In this document: in pieces, positions 32,347 to 45,035 of the stretch
How positions within the stretch are numbered: the stretch's first letter is position 1
Layout of the letters: each line of letters starts with the position of its first letter
Origin: Lineus longissimus
Taxonomy: Eukaryota > Nemertea > Pilidiophora > Heteronemertea > Lineidae
Length of the DNA: 64,000 bases
Reading direction: 5' to 3'
Assembly (NCBI RefSeq): GCF_910592395.1
Contig: NC_088317.1
Location: 4,400,001-4,464,000, forward strand
Notes under the pieces: generated by a model
The model's input: only the letters and a program-made list of their open reading frames with translations
The model's database searches: none
Told to the model about the DNA's origin: nothing
Position numbers and translations under genes: made by a program

Positions 32347-34086
32347 GTAAGAAGCCTTTTCTTTATCAATAGGGGGCGCCAGGGAGTCGAGCATGACATT
32401 TAGGCGGCATTTTTAGATATTATTCGATCTGACAACCTGAAGTCCTTTATTATTACAATTTTGACATTCCAAATTTTCGAAAATAGCCGGGTTCAGCTGC
32501 CTTAACTTATTTGGACAGGATTATATGAAAATTATCTATTCATATTAATAAAGCCATTGTAATATTTAAGAAGATTGTGTTTTTTCTACCATGACATATT
32601 TCCTATTCTCTCAACACAATAAGGTATTGTTATTGTCCCCAAATATTTCCATGCTAAATTGCCCGAAAAAATATTATACATTTTGTGCACAGAACACTGA
32701 ATAAAGTACATCCCTTATAACGTACTTGACTTAAAACTTCTTTGGGGTATTGTTCATGGTTTATTGACATACCTGTTGTAAATTAGTCACCCTTGGAAGA
32801 GTCAATACTTCTCTACATGTCATGTTGTGCTGTGTACAATTTGTCACCCAAGTTAGGTTGACACTCAAAAAGACCAGTCCATGCTTACTTGAACCGAAGG
32901 CACAGTACATGAGTATGGCTCAAGTTGGGTTAAGGCCACTCAGTTAAGGGTGGAGTAACCAAATATAAACTGAGTCATATTGTTGCCCGAACTTGATCGA
33001 ACATCAGTGTGCATTGTGTACTGATATGTGTGCCATTTGCAGTCTTGTCCATGGACAATGTGACAATGAACTTAGTCACCCATGGCTGGGCGGCAGTTTT
33101 GACCTCTCAGGACCAACGGCTTGTTGTCCCAGCCATGTTGCTATTCGAATGCAAATATTTTATGTGTGCCGTACTATACATGCCATGAAAGTGTATCAAC
33201 ACAGTTTATGTAGATTTCGATCTATATTCAATACATTGGGCTTACATCACTGCGCTGGTGTAGAAATTTGGCAATTTGAAATCAGGCATGTAAGATTACT
33301 AGCTGGCTATTGTGTGCAAAGTGTGTAGTGCATCCAGCCATGGACCTGGACTTAGTACAATTTTAACTCCTCGTTATACAGGATATTGCACTTTTAGAAC
33401 GTTATTATTCAGGATTGTGACAAACTAATCATCAGCGGGATAATTAGCGATCATTAGGCTCCAATCAATTAGGACACCACTGAAGAATCAATCAAGGATC
33501 GACTTGATTATGGTGACGTTATTGGCCTATTTGTGGCAGCGTTGATGTGTTCTTTGATTGGTCAGAAAACATTATTTCATTGTGTTATTTGAAGGCAGAT
33601 GAGGTCATGTCTTTAAAAAAATCGTCAGTTTGAATAATTCCTTCCAATTGTCTCCAAATTACGTAACTATAACACTCCAAAAGGTATTGATTCTGTTTGA
33701 AAATGATAACAAAATTTGCCTTATCGAATATCATGGTATTGACTCTGGATTACTCTGTAATTGTCTACCAATGTATTTATCTGTGAAAGGATGATAGCAT
33801 GTTTTGAAATTGTTTTATGTTTTTGTTCAGGAATATACATGTAGATTTATATGAGATGTACATGAATTTGACTTGTGACGAGATGTTATTTTGAAAACTC
33901 TCATCGAGGAATATATACAGTTGTTAATTGAAAAACGTGGCTTGTAACAATAAGAGTGTCATGTTTTAAAACACGAATTTTAAAAAGATTCAATTCAAAG
34001 AGGATTATGTGGGCATTTCAATAAGGAATATTAGGATTATCACAGAAAATGGGAAGCGTTAAAAAATCTGTCACTCTGCCCCCTAG
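32347..34086. other. Intron between the linker exon and 54-nt cassette
   Basis: No gene recognised. The longest open frame (32993-33328) begins at TTG and has no domain. Confidence 0.4.
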
Positions 34087-34140
34087 TGGACCGACCTCGT
34101 ACCGCCCAGGCCAGCGACAGCGGAATATGAACTATCCACG
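34087..34140 (+). CDS. dlg: DLG cassette exon, 54 nt (R-GPTSYRPGQRQRNMNYP-R)
   Basis: Acceptor ctctgccccctag, donor gtaggt. It is phase 2 at both ends and 18 codons long, so it can be inserted between 32346 and 60676 in frame: [28 protein letters not shown]. The Arg codon is rebuilt at both junctions and the inserted peptide is strongly basic. Compatible phases, length and splice signals make a real alternative exon likely; transcripts are needed. Confidence 0.65.
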
Positions 34141-34466
34141 GTAGGTTTACATCTGTTTCATGGCCGGGTTTGTCAGATTTGTTCCTGCTGTTTCTCGAAG
34201 TTTGTAAATACCCAACTTGCGAAATAGACCAGTGGCCATTTTGAAAGGACATTTACAACAGGCAACTGGAGTAAACGATATACCTTTGTGTTAACGAGTT
34301 GATGTATAGTACACTCCATTGCCTGTGGAAATGTTCTTTTGAAAATAATGGCAAAATCTGCTGTGTTTAATGGATGAGTAGTGCTGACCTTGACCTTTTG
34401 CCCATGTTGTCGTCATCCAACAGGCTTCTCAAGAATTGAGGAAGGGCTGTGTCTTTGATAAATATA
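34141..34466. other. Intron, no gene recognised
   Basis: Start of the long intron before PDZ3. Nothing called. Confidence 0.4.
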
Positions 34467-34617
34467 TGTTCGAACCTCTCTATTAAGGACACCCTCGGGA
34501 CTGACCAGTGCTGTCCTTAAAGGAGACATGTCCTGGTGAGATGAGGTCAAAGTGAATGAAAGTGACCAATTGTTGGCCATGACTAGCGTCCTTAATAGAG
34601 AGGGTGATATTCTCAAC
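34467..34617. mobile_element. pogo/Tigger-like MITE, diverged copy
   Basis: Contains gaacctctctattaaggaca at the left and gtccttaatagagaggg at the right, in the same order as the intact copies. Confidence 0.6.
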
Positions 34618-36774
34618 ATTGCTCATCTCTTCTTAGTTCTGATTTAATTCACCGTCACCAGAAGGCAGCACCCGTCATCGTTGACAGTAGATGGTGACAA
34701 TGAGTGCCATCCCCTGCTACTGGTTGCCCTGACTGCTGTTGTCATCATCCATTCCGATGCTCCCGGACATCATGCCTGTCACTGTATCATGCATAAAAAT
34801 ACCATAAAGGTTGCTACATCAATTTATTATCAGCTGATGTGAAATGTTGAGAACATGTCACAGAAATCAGCTTTGCATGACATAGCTGGTCTGTTAGGCC
34901 AATGAAAATGACTTCTAAGTTTCTTGGGAACAAAATCTCTCAAAATTTGTCAGTTGACAAGCAACAATTGTGAAACATTTTTGACTTGCATTTTTTTCTC
35001 ATTGGAGTTGTAGGTGGATGCATGCATTGGTTCTGAGAGCACAGATGTTGGTGTCATGATAGCAGAGCTAAGAAGATTAAGCCTCTCAACTCTGCTAATT
35101 GATCAAGCATCTCATTTTCACAACAACTTTGACAAGCCAACTATTGGGGGATGGGAGTTCCCCCCCCCCCCCCCCCCCCGTTCCAACGGCCATGTTGTTT
35201 GCCTTGAAAAAAAAAACGGATAAGCAAAAAGTCTGGCCTGATTTCTAATCCAGATCTGCATGATTTGGCCATAAACTGCCATTGTATTGTAACCATCTCC
35301 ATATCAAAGCACTTTTGACATGCTTGATGTGCGGGCATGAGTTCGCCAACAAACCTCACTAAGACGACAACAGATGGTGTCTTCGTGGTGTGCGTACTGC
35401 TTGTGACACTGGTCAAACTCCAAACTGTTTATTGTTTTTGGCCTCGAGCAAGACACCTAACACGAAACTGCCTCTTTCTGTCAATAATGATAATGATAAT
35501 GCACAGTAGAGATCACAATCGGATATTTTTCTCCTCGCTAAATTCTACAAGAATATGATAAGCTGTGCGGTTTCTTGAACACGTTTGCATAACTACTACT
35601 CTGCACAAGAAAAAATCTCATTCCTCAAGCCTACTCAATCAATTTGTCATAGCTTCTCCATCAATTAACCTGCCATGCTGTGGCTTTCTGCAGCTTTCTG
35701 TTGCGCTTAAGGTATCAGTTCCACTTTGGCGGCAATGCTCTTGAGCAAAGCCAACCTGTACATGAAGTTTTATTCAATGGTTATAGTCTGCTAAGTACGC
35801 TGCAAGTTTTTCCCCCAAAAGCAGGTTTCCTCCTACATGACCTGAGAAAAATTTGTCCTGTGTTGTCATCAAAGATGGTCAGCTGCATAAAGTTGTTGCA
35901 GTGTCATTTAAATCAAGATTTCGCAGCCAGTCTAAAACCATGCATACTAACTCTTGTGACTTGTGTGTTCTCATGAACAATTCCTTCAGCAAACTGATCT
36001 AATCATGAGAAACTTTTCAATTTTTACAACCAAGTAGCCTAGCTTCCTCAGGTCGTCTCTAGTGATACTCCTCTACCCCTCTTGACCATATTGCACGAAA
36101 TGAGGGTCAATCCTCCATCCGTTTAACAAGGTTTCACAGCCATTCCAAAACCATGCATAATGCATAAAGCTTTTGTGTTTTTCGTGAACGATTCCTTCAG
36201 CAAACTGATCTATTCTCGAAGAACTTTCCGGTTCTAATAACAGGAATTTACACGTTCAATGGCTTCGATGGGTGAATAGATTGGCGTGATATCCTGGTCT
36301 CCCGCCTGTGTTCATGTCAGCGGTGGCATTTTCTGGTGGTAGTTGTGTTGGGACTTATGTTGAAAGTTGACCACTTCTAGTGTGGTACCGTAATAGGATA
36401 GTTAATATTTTCTGCTCAAAAGGAATTTGTTGATTGGTAAGTTGCTTTTTTTACCCCCAAGAAAACTGTTCATTGATCAAAACCGGTTTTGAGAAGTTGG
36501 TTTAAAGCAACTTTAGTGGGCGTGACATTGTTAGTGTCACAAACTCATTGTGAGGATAAACTTGCTCAACATGTCTTTTGTTATCAGTTTTGGTTGTGCC
36601 AAACTTACTATAAATGCTTTACCTTTTTGCCCCAAGTTTGTTCTTTTACCAACGAACAGAAGATCTTTTCCTTTAAAACCTGTCCAAAATATCGCCAATC
36701 AAGTTTTGGTAATAAATGTAATCTTGATTTGGTTTGTTATACGGTTACTCTACCCTTCTTGATTACACTGCTGT
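34618..36774. other. Long intron, no gene recognised
   Basis: Contains a pure C run at 35161-35180 and an open frame at 36489-36917 that starts at TTG and ends inside a MITE fragment. No coding feature is supported. Confidence 0.4.
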
Positions 36775-36870
36775 TGAACCTCTCTGGTCTGGACACCCTT
36801 GGGAGTGGCAAGTGCTGTCCATTTAAAGGAGGTGTCCTCATAACAGGGGTCAAGTTGAATCAATCAAGTT
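36775..36870. mobile_element. pogo/Tigger-like MITE fragment
   Basis: gaacctctctggtctggacac and tgctgtcc motifs match the family's left half; the right half is decayed. Confidence 0.5.
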
Positions 36871-37909
36871 GTTTCCTACTAGCCGGAAGCAATGCTTCCC
36901 CTTGGATAAAAAAATGAGTACATCTTTTCGAAGCATCCTGTAGATAACTCATATGAATTCTTGCGGCCATACCAAGGTATGTTTAGCCATGGTTTAGCTG
37001 AGCGGTTCAGAATGAGAATTGAGTTAAACGCATCCATTTGGGGCGCTGGGAGGTCCCAGGAAGATTGATGGGGGTGAATTATTGATTGCCGCGGCAGATA
37101 AAGTGTTGTTGTGCGAAATTGACCAGAAGCTGGTCATTACTTTGGGGGTATTGGATCTTGGTGGGTTCTCATCAATCGGGACTTAAAGGTGTTATCTGGA
37201 CGTGATATTTCCATTGATTGGTCAGTGTTGTTGCAAATGACGAAAAACACGACTATATATATTTTAAACGAAATCCTATGAAACTCGGAAAATCAGATTT
37301 ATGTGTGTGTCGGCCATTTATTTCATCCAAACAACATGTCTGTACCCAAAAAGAGATAAGGCCAGGCTCTGTGGTAGAAAATGTTGCTTGCCCAAGGTCA
37401 CAAATCTTTGGTCTGGACGGAGTGTCCTGAATTCTTTCGAGGCTAAGAAGCACTGGACTATACGCATTCATACTGTCATGATTGTATGAACTCATCGGAG
37501 CGTGCCTTCTCCATTACGCCAGTGAAAGCGTCCTGATCAGTCCAACATGACTGACTATCACATGAATAGTTCCTGCAAGATCAAGCGTGAAATTTTGTAT
37601 TCGTGTTGATAGTTTGATGGCCGGATGATTTCGCCGAGGCACTACTCCCTCGAGTTTGGCTGAATGGAGTGCTATCTGGTAGGACACGCCCAGCATCATG
37701 TCAGGCTATCGAGCAGATTTCGCACTGCTGCGTAGTAAGGTAAATTTGAGGGGCTGTGTGAAAAATATGTGGAATTGAGAAGATTCCCAGTTTAGTGAGC
37801 TACCGAGTTTGAATTTTTATCAACAGTGGCATGAAATATAAATTTCTGCACAGGTTGTGACTAGGGAGAGGCAACAATGAGAACATCAACATAACATGAT
37901 TTTGATGTA
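36871..37909. other. Long intron, no gene recognised
   Basis: No supported features. Confidence 0.4.
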
Positions 37910-38083
37910 CAGTGGAACCTCCCTTTGCGGATACCTCTCTAAGGACAACCTCTCTATAAGGATGCTAGTTTTGGTCCCAAATTGGTTGTTTCCATTCAAT
38001 TTGACCTCTCTAATCAGGACACCTCTCTATTAAGGACAGCAATTTTCAGTCCCGAGGGTGTCCTTAATAGAGAGGTTCTACTG
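37910..38083. mobile_element. pogo/Tigger-like MITE, near-complete
   Basis: 174 bp with inverted ends CAGTGGAACCTC and GAGGTTCTACTG, flanked by TA on each side (TSD of Tc1/mariner-pogo type). The interior is a series of gtccttaatagagagg-type motifs in both orientations. Confidence 0.8.
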
Positions 38084-39369
38084 TAATTTGAACAGATAGG
38101 TATTGCCTATGCTGCCTCTCTGAGGTAAAGTGATGTGTCTAAGGTCATGTACATGTGGGTTGGCACACGCCGGGTAAACAACCTGTCAGAATTTGATGAA
38201 TCGGGTCCACCCAGTCGCAATCAAACCGGTGGGCCACTGCAGACGTCTGCCGTTGAGTCTTGTAACCATGGTGACGATATCAGCTTCGGCTAATGAAAAA
38301 CTATTGTACATTTCAACAGATCATTCAGGCAATTGTCGCCTTCCTTAATCGACGATGTTGCTCTCCTGGTTTCCGGCGGGAGCAGATCTTGATGTTTCCT
38401 GTCGATATCTCTTGTGCATTTCTTCTCTCCGGATTACGCCGTTAAAAGGTCATTAGGGAGAGTTTGACTCGAGGGCTTAAGTGTCGCGCAAACATGCAAT
38501 ATTTATTGCTGCGACCTACGATTGTAATCGATGCTGTGTGCAACAAAAGATCTCTCCTCTGCGTGAAAACTGGTAATCACTAGGTTTGATTTTGATAGAA
38601 ATTTACAGGGTCAAATATATACAGTGTAAACCCAACTATAATTTTGAGAGTAATGAATGTACTGTTACTTTAGAATTTAATTTGTCTAGTTATTGAACTT
38701 CATCACAGATGGCACTCTTATTTGTTTTAGAGGCAGGTTAAGGTTAAATTTACATTAGGGCTTGTAAACGGGCTTTTCACATAAAATCTCTCATCTTTGG
38801 CTCACCGTAGGGGGGTCTATACATTACCGCAGTGTCCGTCTTCGTCGTCCGTCGTCCCAAATGTTGACTATTTTAGTACACAGTGCATCAGTTGCCCATG
38901 TTGTGATTTGTTCTAATTGTCTGATAATCGTAATCATGTAATCATGTAACTGCATGACACATTACACAAGAATGGCAAGTGGGCATGAGTCCTCAAACAC
39001 AACAACAAGGGGTCAGCTCATTGGTAACCAGGATATTTTGAAATACAATCAACCGCAAAGTTTCGGGGGCATTTCGTTTTTTTGTGATTCTGTTTTTGAC
39101 CAGTCATTTTTCTGTTGGCCAAAGTGGTCTTCTAGTTCAATTGCCTGTAAGCACCATGCATAACTATAGCACCTATATCCTCACCCAGTACCAGGTTAAA
39201 GTAGACTTATGTAAACATTACTTCTTATTCAAAAATTTTATTCCAAGTGATTGAAGTGGTGATATTTTGGTGAGAGGACCTGATTTTGCTGTTGACACGG
39301 TTAGTGAAACTGTCAAGAGCTTGACATCATACATTGTACTGGAGTTTCCGAGGGACTGTTCCGAATGGG
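38084..39369. other. Long intron, no gene recognised
   Basis: No supported features. Confidence 0.4.
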
Positions 39370-39387
39370 GGCATCTCTCGAAATCTA

Positions 39388-39535
39388 TTGGAATGGCACT
39401 GGCGAACTGAACCTCCACCACTGGCTAAGACATTGACTATCTCTATAACTCCATTGGAATGGCACTGGCGAACTGAACCTCCACCACTGGCTAAGACGTT
39501 AACTATCTCTCTAACTCCATTGGAATGCCACTGGG
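39388..39535. repeat. Tandem duplication, about 69-bp unit, two copies
   Basis: ttggaatggcactggcgaac followed by tgaacctccaccactggcta occurs twice, and the start of a third copy (ttggaatgccactggg) follows. It opens frames on both strands but is not regarded as coding. Confidence 0.8.
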
Positions 39536-42500
39536 TACAGTTTCTATCATTCATATTGAGAGATGTTCTATAACATTTCGTAAGGGCAGTCGGCAATTAT
39601 CATTACCAAGCTTCTATTCTCACTTGCTTACTCACTGTCAGCTGTGCTATTCAGTCGTTTCTGAGGTGTTTCGCAAGTCTCCCCGGTTGGTGCAGAAACC
39701 ATTTATGACATCACGCTCCATCACATTCTGACGAGGCTGTTGCAGGCAATGGCTGTCCTCTTGAGATTTTCTCTAGCTTGTCAAAAATGACATTGCCACG
39801 GCCATCTCAGACCCGACTGCTGTCATGATTTTGTATTGGATGTGGTCTTGGTTTGGAAAACCAGTTACAGTGGCATTTGCTCACTCCAGCTGTGACCATT
39901 GTTATACAAGTAGCAGATATTTGAGATTTTGGATCCGATATAGCTCTTTTGGATTCGATTCTCACTTGAAATCACATGATGTGAATCAAGTAATGCCATT
40001 GGCCAAGAACATTTGCCTCTGTGATATTGACGACTACTCCAAAGATGCCATTTAAAGAAAAAATTTACATTATTTGCAAAATCCGCCAAAAAATAAAACA
40101 CCGTTGAAAAATACAAATTTAGCAGCTTACTAGAGCTGTTGTGGATATTTTGACAATTTGGACTGGTGGTATGATTTTGAAATATCAAAGACAGCTTATG
40201 GGACATTCAGACACAGGCATTTGAAAAGGAGGAATTCCTCAGAGCAGCCTTGCTGGTCTCTCAGTTTCCACTGCCTGTCCTCTTCTGACAGATCCATCAA
40301 AATTTTATCCTGTACAACCGAGATTGACAGGTCGACCAGTTTAGAAGCCTTTCATTGACAACGGTGGATCTATTCAAGAAAGCGATCGTGTGCAGCCTCC
40401 CTTGGGCTACTGCGGCCAGCCCATTGAGACGTACCCCACTAGTATGGGAATCTGAGAGCTTTCCCGCCGATCGACCGTATCAGTTTGATGTCCTATCTCT
40501 CAGTCGGATCAGTCTGGGTTGGTTGTGATTTCAAAAACGATCGACAACGCATGGCTCGATTCATTTTGGAGATCACTAGAATTTACTATCATGTCATATG
40601 ATGTGCTTCCCAGTGTGGTGCTTGCTCCACTTGAAGATTAGAATTCCTGTGGAGTATTTTCCCGCCCGACCCTGTCAGTCTTATGTAATCTCTGTAAATT
40701 GGATCTTTTTGGAGTTAAGTAGCTGAACTAATGAGATTATTCAAGACAGTTATTACTGACTGCTTGTAACTGTTCCACTACATCATTTGACTAGTGCCCA
40801 ACACAGTTGGAATTCCTACGTATCGAACTTTCCGGGTCCGACCCCCTGTATCAGTTTGATGTGTTCTACCAGAGTTATACAGGGATATCAGTGCAGTATT
40901 TCCCGAGCATCATTCCAATTTCTGGAGCCCAGACCTTTGGCACGTGGCAGAAACATACTTCAGAGATTTCCCGCCCTCTGAATCAGTTTGATATATTCTG
41001 TGGCGAGATCTGTGGAGACTGCTTCGATTAATCAGTGTAGTTCATGGACTTTCAAGAGAGAGACCATTTAGAAACATACTTATTACGAAACCAATTGGGA
41101 ATTCCTCTCCTATATCGGGCATTTCCCAGCCACAATATCGGTGCCATCAGGTCGGAATGTTCTACTGAACTTCTCTGCTGGGAGAACTAGGCTACGAGGC
41201 CAATTACATCGATTTTCTATTCTCATTACTGGGATCACGTCAAAGTCTTGGGTGGATACTGATAGCTGAGAGTAGATGAGGGGGATTTCTCTAGCCTCTT
41301 GATTAGTATTGAGCTCCAGTCCAGTCGGGAAATAATCGAACTCGGAGTACTGCCTTTTCATGTGTGGCCACGAGATACCAGGCACAGTTGGCTGAGTATT
41401 TGAACCGAGGGAACCGAGCAATGCCTTAAAGCCACAGCCCAAAGTGTGCTCCACTGACCTCAGTTGATGCTGTGGTGGAATCCTTAAAAGAATGTTAACA
41501 TTCTGTGTGCCTAAAGGCTGCCTGCGTCCAATTTTGATTTAATATCTTGGATTTGGCTCCATCACGCTCTTATAAAAACTTGGATATCACGTGATTGGTG
41601 AAACGAGCTGATACCTGTTAGGCCCTACGCTAACACCTCATGCTTGGATACCCGCTTAGGTGGAAAAAAGGCAGGATTTCCCACCACTCTCAGCTTCCAT
41701 GCGACACCATGGAAACTCACTGATTGCGCTGTCAAACAATTCCTTATCATCTCGCATTCCTGACTCTTCTCATTGTGGTAAATGTCACGATAAAATCTAG
41801 CAATTGTGGCCAGGTAGCGGCAAGGAAACTTGTGATTACAGGGCTCACGAAATTTTGGATGGATTTTTAAAACACACGATTCATATCAGATATTCGACAA
41901 CTTCCTGTTTTTGACACTGTCCCCAAAATAACTGAAGTATTTTCTGTTGACAGCGCTTGGTAAATCTAGTTATAGTCTCTAAATTATGCATTGCCTGTCC
42001 TAACATACGATGGGGTTGGCATCGGTATGGATATAAACCTCAAACTTGTATAAATATTTCAGGATCTGTGACTTCTAAATTTGGACACTGTCCCTGAAAT
42101 CGGTGAGGTATTGACTTTAGACTGTGGTTTGGTAGTCTGCACACAGACTGCTGTACTTGAAACCTACATTGTGTACAATCTAGTGTCCTTTGGCACTGGC
42201 ATACAACAGGTTAAGGCTGTTTTGGTATTTCTATTGTGTGTCACACCTAGGCGGTAGGCAGCTGGGAAGTGCTCTGCATGCATTGTAGTGTAGTCACTCT
42301 CCCTCAAGGACTTGAAGCCTGAGCATTCAAAATTTAGGAGCTGGGCGACTTGAGCTGAGGATTTTATGTGTGTTCGGTGGAATTTTGATGCAGTTTCTTC
42401 CAGTTTCTACTCGTGAATACCGGTTTACCATATTGGATTGGTTGTCAGGTGATGTTTTTCATCTGTAGGAGTTTTGTAGGACTTGTTGTTTGCATAGATT

Positions 42501-42600
42501 TCCCCAGTGCTGGAGTGGATAAGTTGTTCAAAAAGTGTTGTGGTAGTGTGTGCAGTGGTGTGTGTGTAGACTTCTCGCCAGATTTGGCCAGCCAGACGCT
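39536..42600. other. Long intron, no gene recognised
   Basis: Short ORFs lack domains. A loosely repeated theme (gaattcct... tttcccg... cagtttgatgt) recurs several times between about 40440 and 41120, suggesting an old diverged tandem repeat. Confidence 0.4.
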
Positions 42601-42778
42601 TCACTAACAGAGTGGGGTTTTAAATTAGCTTATTTTATTGTGGAATCTCTCCAGTGTTGAAGTTTAGTTGAAAAGGTTTGTCAGGTTTACGGATTATTGG
42701 ACAAGCCCCTAGTTTTTTTTATCTCGGGACGATTATAGCGTATTTACGTACTGTACTTAGACCATCTTGGACGTCAAC
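42601..42778 (+). promoter_or_regulatory. Probable 5' UTR/promoter-proximal region of the alternative DLG first exon
   Basis: AT-rich sequence immediately before the ATG at 42779. No TATA element can be assigned with confidence. The position is inferred only from the open first exon downstream. Confidence 0.35.
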
Positions 42779-43440
42779 ATGGGTAAACAAGGCTGGACTA
42801 AATATCTCTTATGCGGGGGTGGTGGGAACCGGAGTAAGCAAAAGGGAAAAGGTGCAGACAACCGGCCGCTTGATAGAGTTCCAGAAGAGGCCCCGCTGGA
42901 GGAAGATCGGCACTCGGTCAATTCTGCTGACGAGGTCTACAAGCCTGCTACAGAAAATGGCGGCATTGATATCGCGCTGGAAATTCACGATGACGTCAAG
43001 GAACCGATTGTTTCCGATAAGGAGTCGGGTGACGAAAAATCTGAGGATGGTAACAAAGATGGCGGCGGAGGTGAAGGAAGCGATGTAAACGGAGATATAG
43101 ATGTCGCCGTCAATTCTGAGTTTGATACCGATGCGACTCTTGACAAAACTGATACAGAGTTGGATGTCGAGTCGCCGACTGATGGTTACGTCGAAAGTGA
43201 GACGCCAGATATGGACGGTGATGAAAAAAGCTTGGATATACGATCGGAGACGAATGTTTCCACGCCGGGAAGCAACTCGGTGGAAATACGAGTTAATGGC
43301 GAAGCGGTGACGACTGAGTCTCCTCGTAACCGTGGTTACCGTCCAATGCAAACTACGGCAACAAACTTGATGGACAAGAATGGATATGCGGCGATCGAGA
43401 TGCTGCCACATCAGTTACCGGAGCGAGAGAAACCTACAAG
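42779..43440 (+). CDS. dlg: Alternative DLG first exon (acidic N-terminus, short isoform)
   Basis: An open frame of 662 nt starts at ATG in a strong context (aacATGG) and ends at a consensus donor (ACAAG/gtaagc). Its phase-2 end rebuilds an Arg codon with the PDZ3 exon at 60676: [16 protein letters not shown], matching the TREPRK sequence that precedes PDZ3 in DLG proteins. It encodes about 220 residues: MGKQGWTKYLLCGGGG, then a long acidic Asp/Glu/Ser-rich, probably disordered segment. The product would lack L27, PDZ1 and PDZ2 and keep PDZ3-SH3-GK. Cys12 might be lipidated by analogy with PSD-95, but no consensus is visible. An unrelated gene on the + strand spliced elsewhere is the main alternative. 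Confidence 0.72.
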
Positions 43441-44917
43441 GTAAGCACCCGAAACTTGACCTCATTCCGTCTCCGTAAGAACGCCAAAATTCAAAACGAC
43501 CGTTGTCTGTCACCAACTTTATTTTCGTGGAGTTTTGGTTGATTTTCTGTGTGACTGTGATATCTCAAGGCCAAAAAATGGCAAGCTCATAAGACTATAA
43601 GAGAGACTGTGATAGTCAAGTGACATCCCACAGCAACAATCAGCCCTTCACATTAAATTATTTTGATTGATGCAAGAAATTCTATTATTTGAGGATTGAC
43701 ATCATCCACAGTTGAAAGCCTGACACATTTTCAATAATCTGTGATGTGTGTTTGAACTCCACCCTTGAGTAACCAATCAGTTATGACTAACCCAGCATTG
43801 TTTGTTTGTTTTGGAATGTCCTAATCAAGCCTACGTGTTTATCAGGCCTTTTGTGAGCAGGTAATGGTGATTAACACTAAGAGACCTAATCCCTTTCGTG
43901 CTGTTATACTGTTTCCATGAGGTCTCTTAGTGTACTGTTTTCACCCCCCCTCCCATGTGAAAGAAATTAACACTTGGGTGTGGTTGCTTGCAAAACTCAT
44001 GCTTGCTAATGTGTCAAGGTTGATATCAATGGCTAATGATGATTTAAGAGAAGAGAGTGTATTCTTTCATGGAATATACTGTGTGTTCCGAAAAAAAAAA
44101 GGCATTGTGGACCTGAAATATCAACTTGATTTCGCAATCAGAACAGGCGCCTAGTCTGAGCTTGAGTTGAATATTCAGAATACGCCTAATAACTCAAACT
44201 TAAAGAATGAGAATTTCGCAATCAGTTTATTACGATTTGAAAATAGTCAAATTCGCTAACTTTTAGCATCGAATAAATTTAACTGTATAGATGTATTGCG
44301 ATGACGTTATAGCTTGAACTGGAGCTAAATGTCGGAAAAAAACTATAACAATATGATATGTTAAAGTTTTTGTTCGGAATATCTTGTAGATTACTCATAA
44401 TCGGCAGCTGTCCAGGTGCGTCCTCTTGAGCAAAGCTCTGGTGTTGAATATCATCAAGTATTGACTCTTTCTAGACGAGAATGCAACAGCGATCAATTGC
44501 AAACAAAGCAGTTAGACTACAAGTTTTATCCGCAGATGAGAGATGTTTTTCCTCTCACAACAGTGATTATAATCGCAGCGATCTGAATTCCCTATTTTAT
44601 GCTGCGCTTTTCATGTTGGCCTTGGCCAGTTCATCAAACTTGTTGGTTCACAATCACATTCTGTGCTCTATTCCTATATTATAACATGTAGGGCATGTAA
44701 TATACTTGTGTAATTATATTGCTAGGCCTGGTTCATAACAATTGAAACAGAATCTGGTCAGAGTGCCTAGGCCTCATAATTATGATGGAGATTGAATAAT
44801 ATGATATAATGAGAATAAGATCATGTTTGCATTCATGGGGTTCATTTGAGAGGCATGTCAAGAATGATCAAAACATTGGCGAGAAACCTTTGAAATGTTT
44901 GTAATGGCAGCAAGATT
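43441..44917. other. Long intron, no gene recognised
   Basis: No supported features; AT-rich. Confidence 0.4.
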
Positions 44918-45035
44918 GGGCTGTCGGAGTGGCACAGTGGAAACGCCAGGGCCTGTCGCCTCTGATGTCCCGGGTTTGATTCCCAGTTGATCCCGGTACA
45001 CTCATGTGATGAGCTGCGTAGGAAGAAACCAGATT
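44918..45035 (+). mobile_element. tRNA-derived SINE-like repeat (plus)
   Basis: gggctgtcggagtggcacag with A-box-like TGGCACAGTGG (44930-44940) and B-box-like GGGTTTGATTCCC (44972-44984), then tacactcatgt. Same family as 25660-25779. Confidence 0.65.

Noticed and set aside
36489-36917. 142-codon open frame
   Set aside because: Starts at TTG, ends inside a MITE fragment, and has no domain or splice support.
42809-43411. 200-codon minus-strand frame opposite the alternative DLG exon
   Set aside because: Explained as the complement of a biased acidic coding region; the + strand has ATG, Kozak, donor and correct phase.
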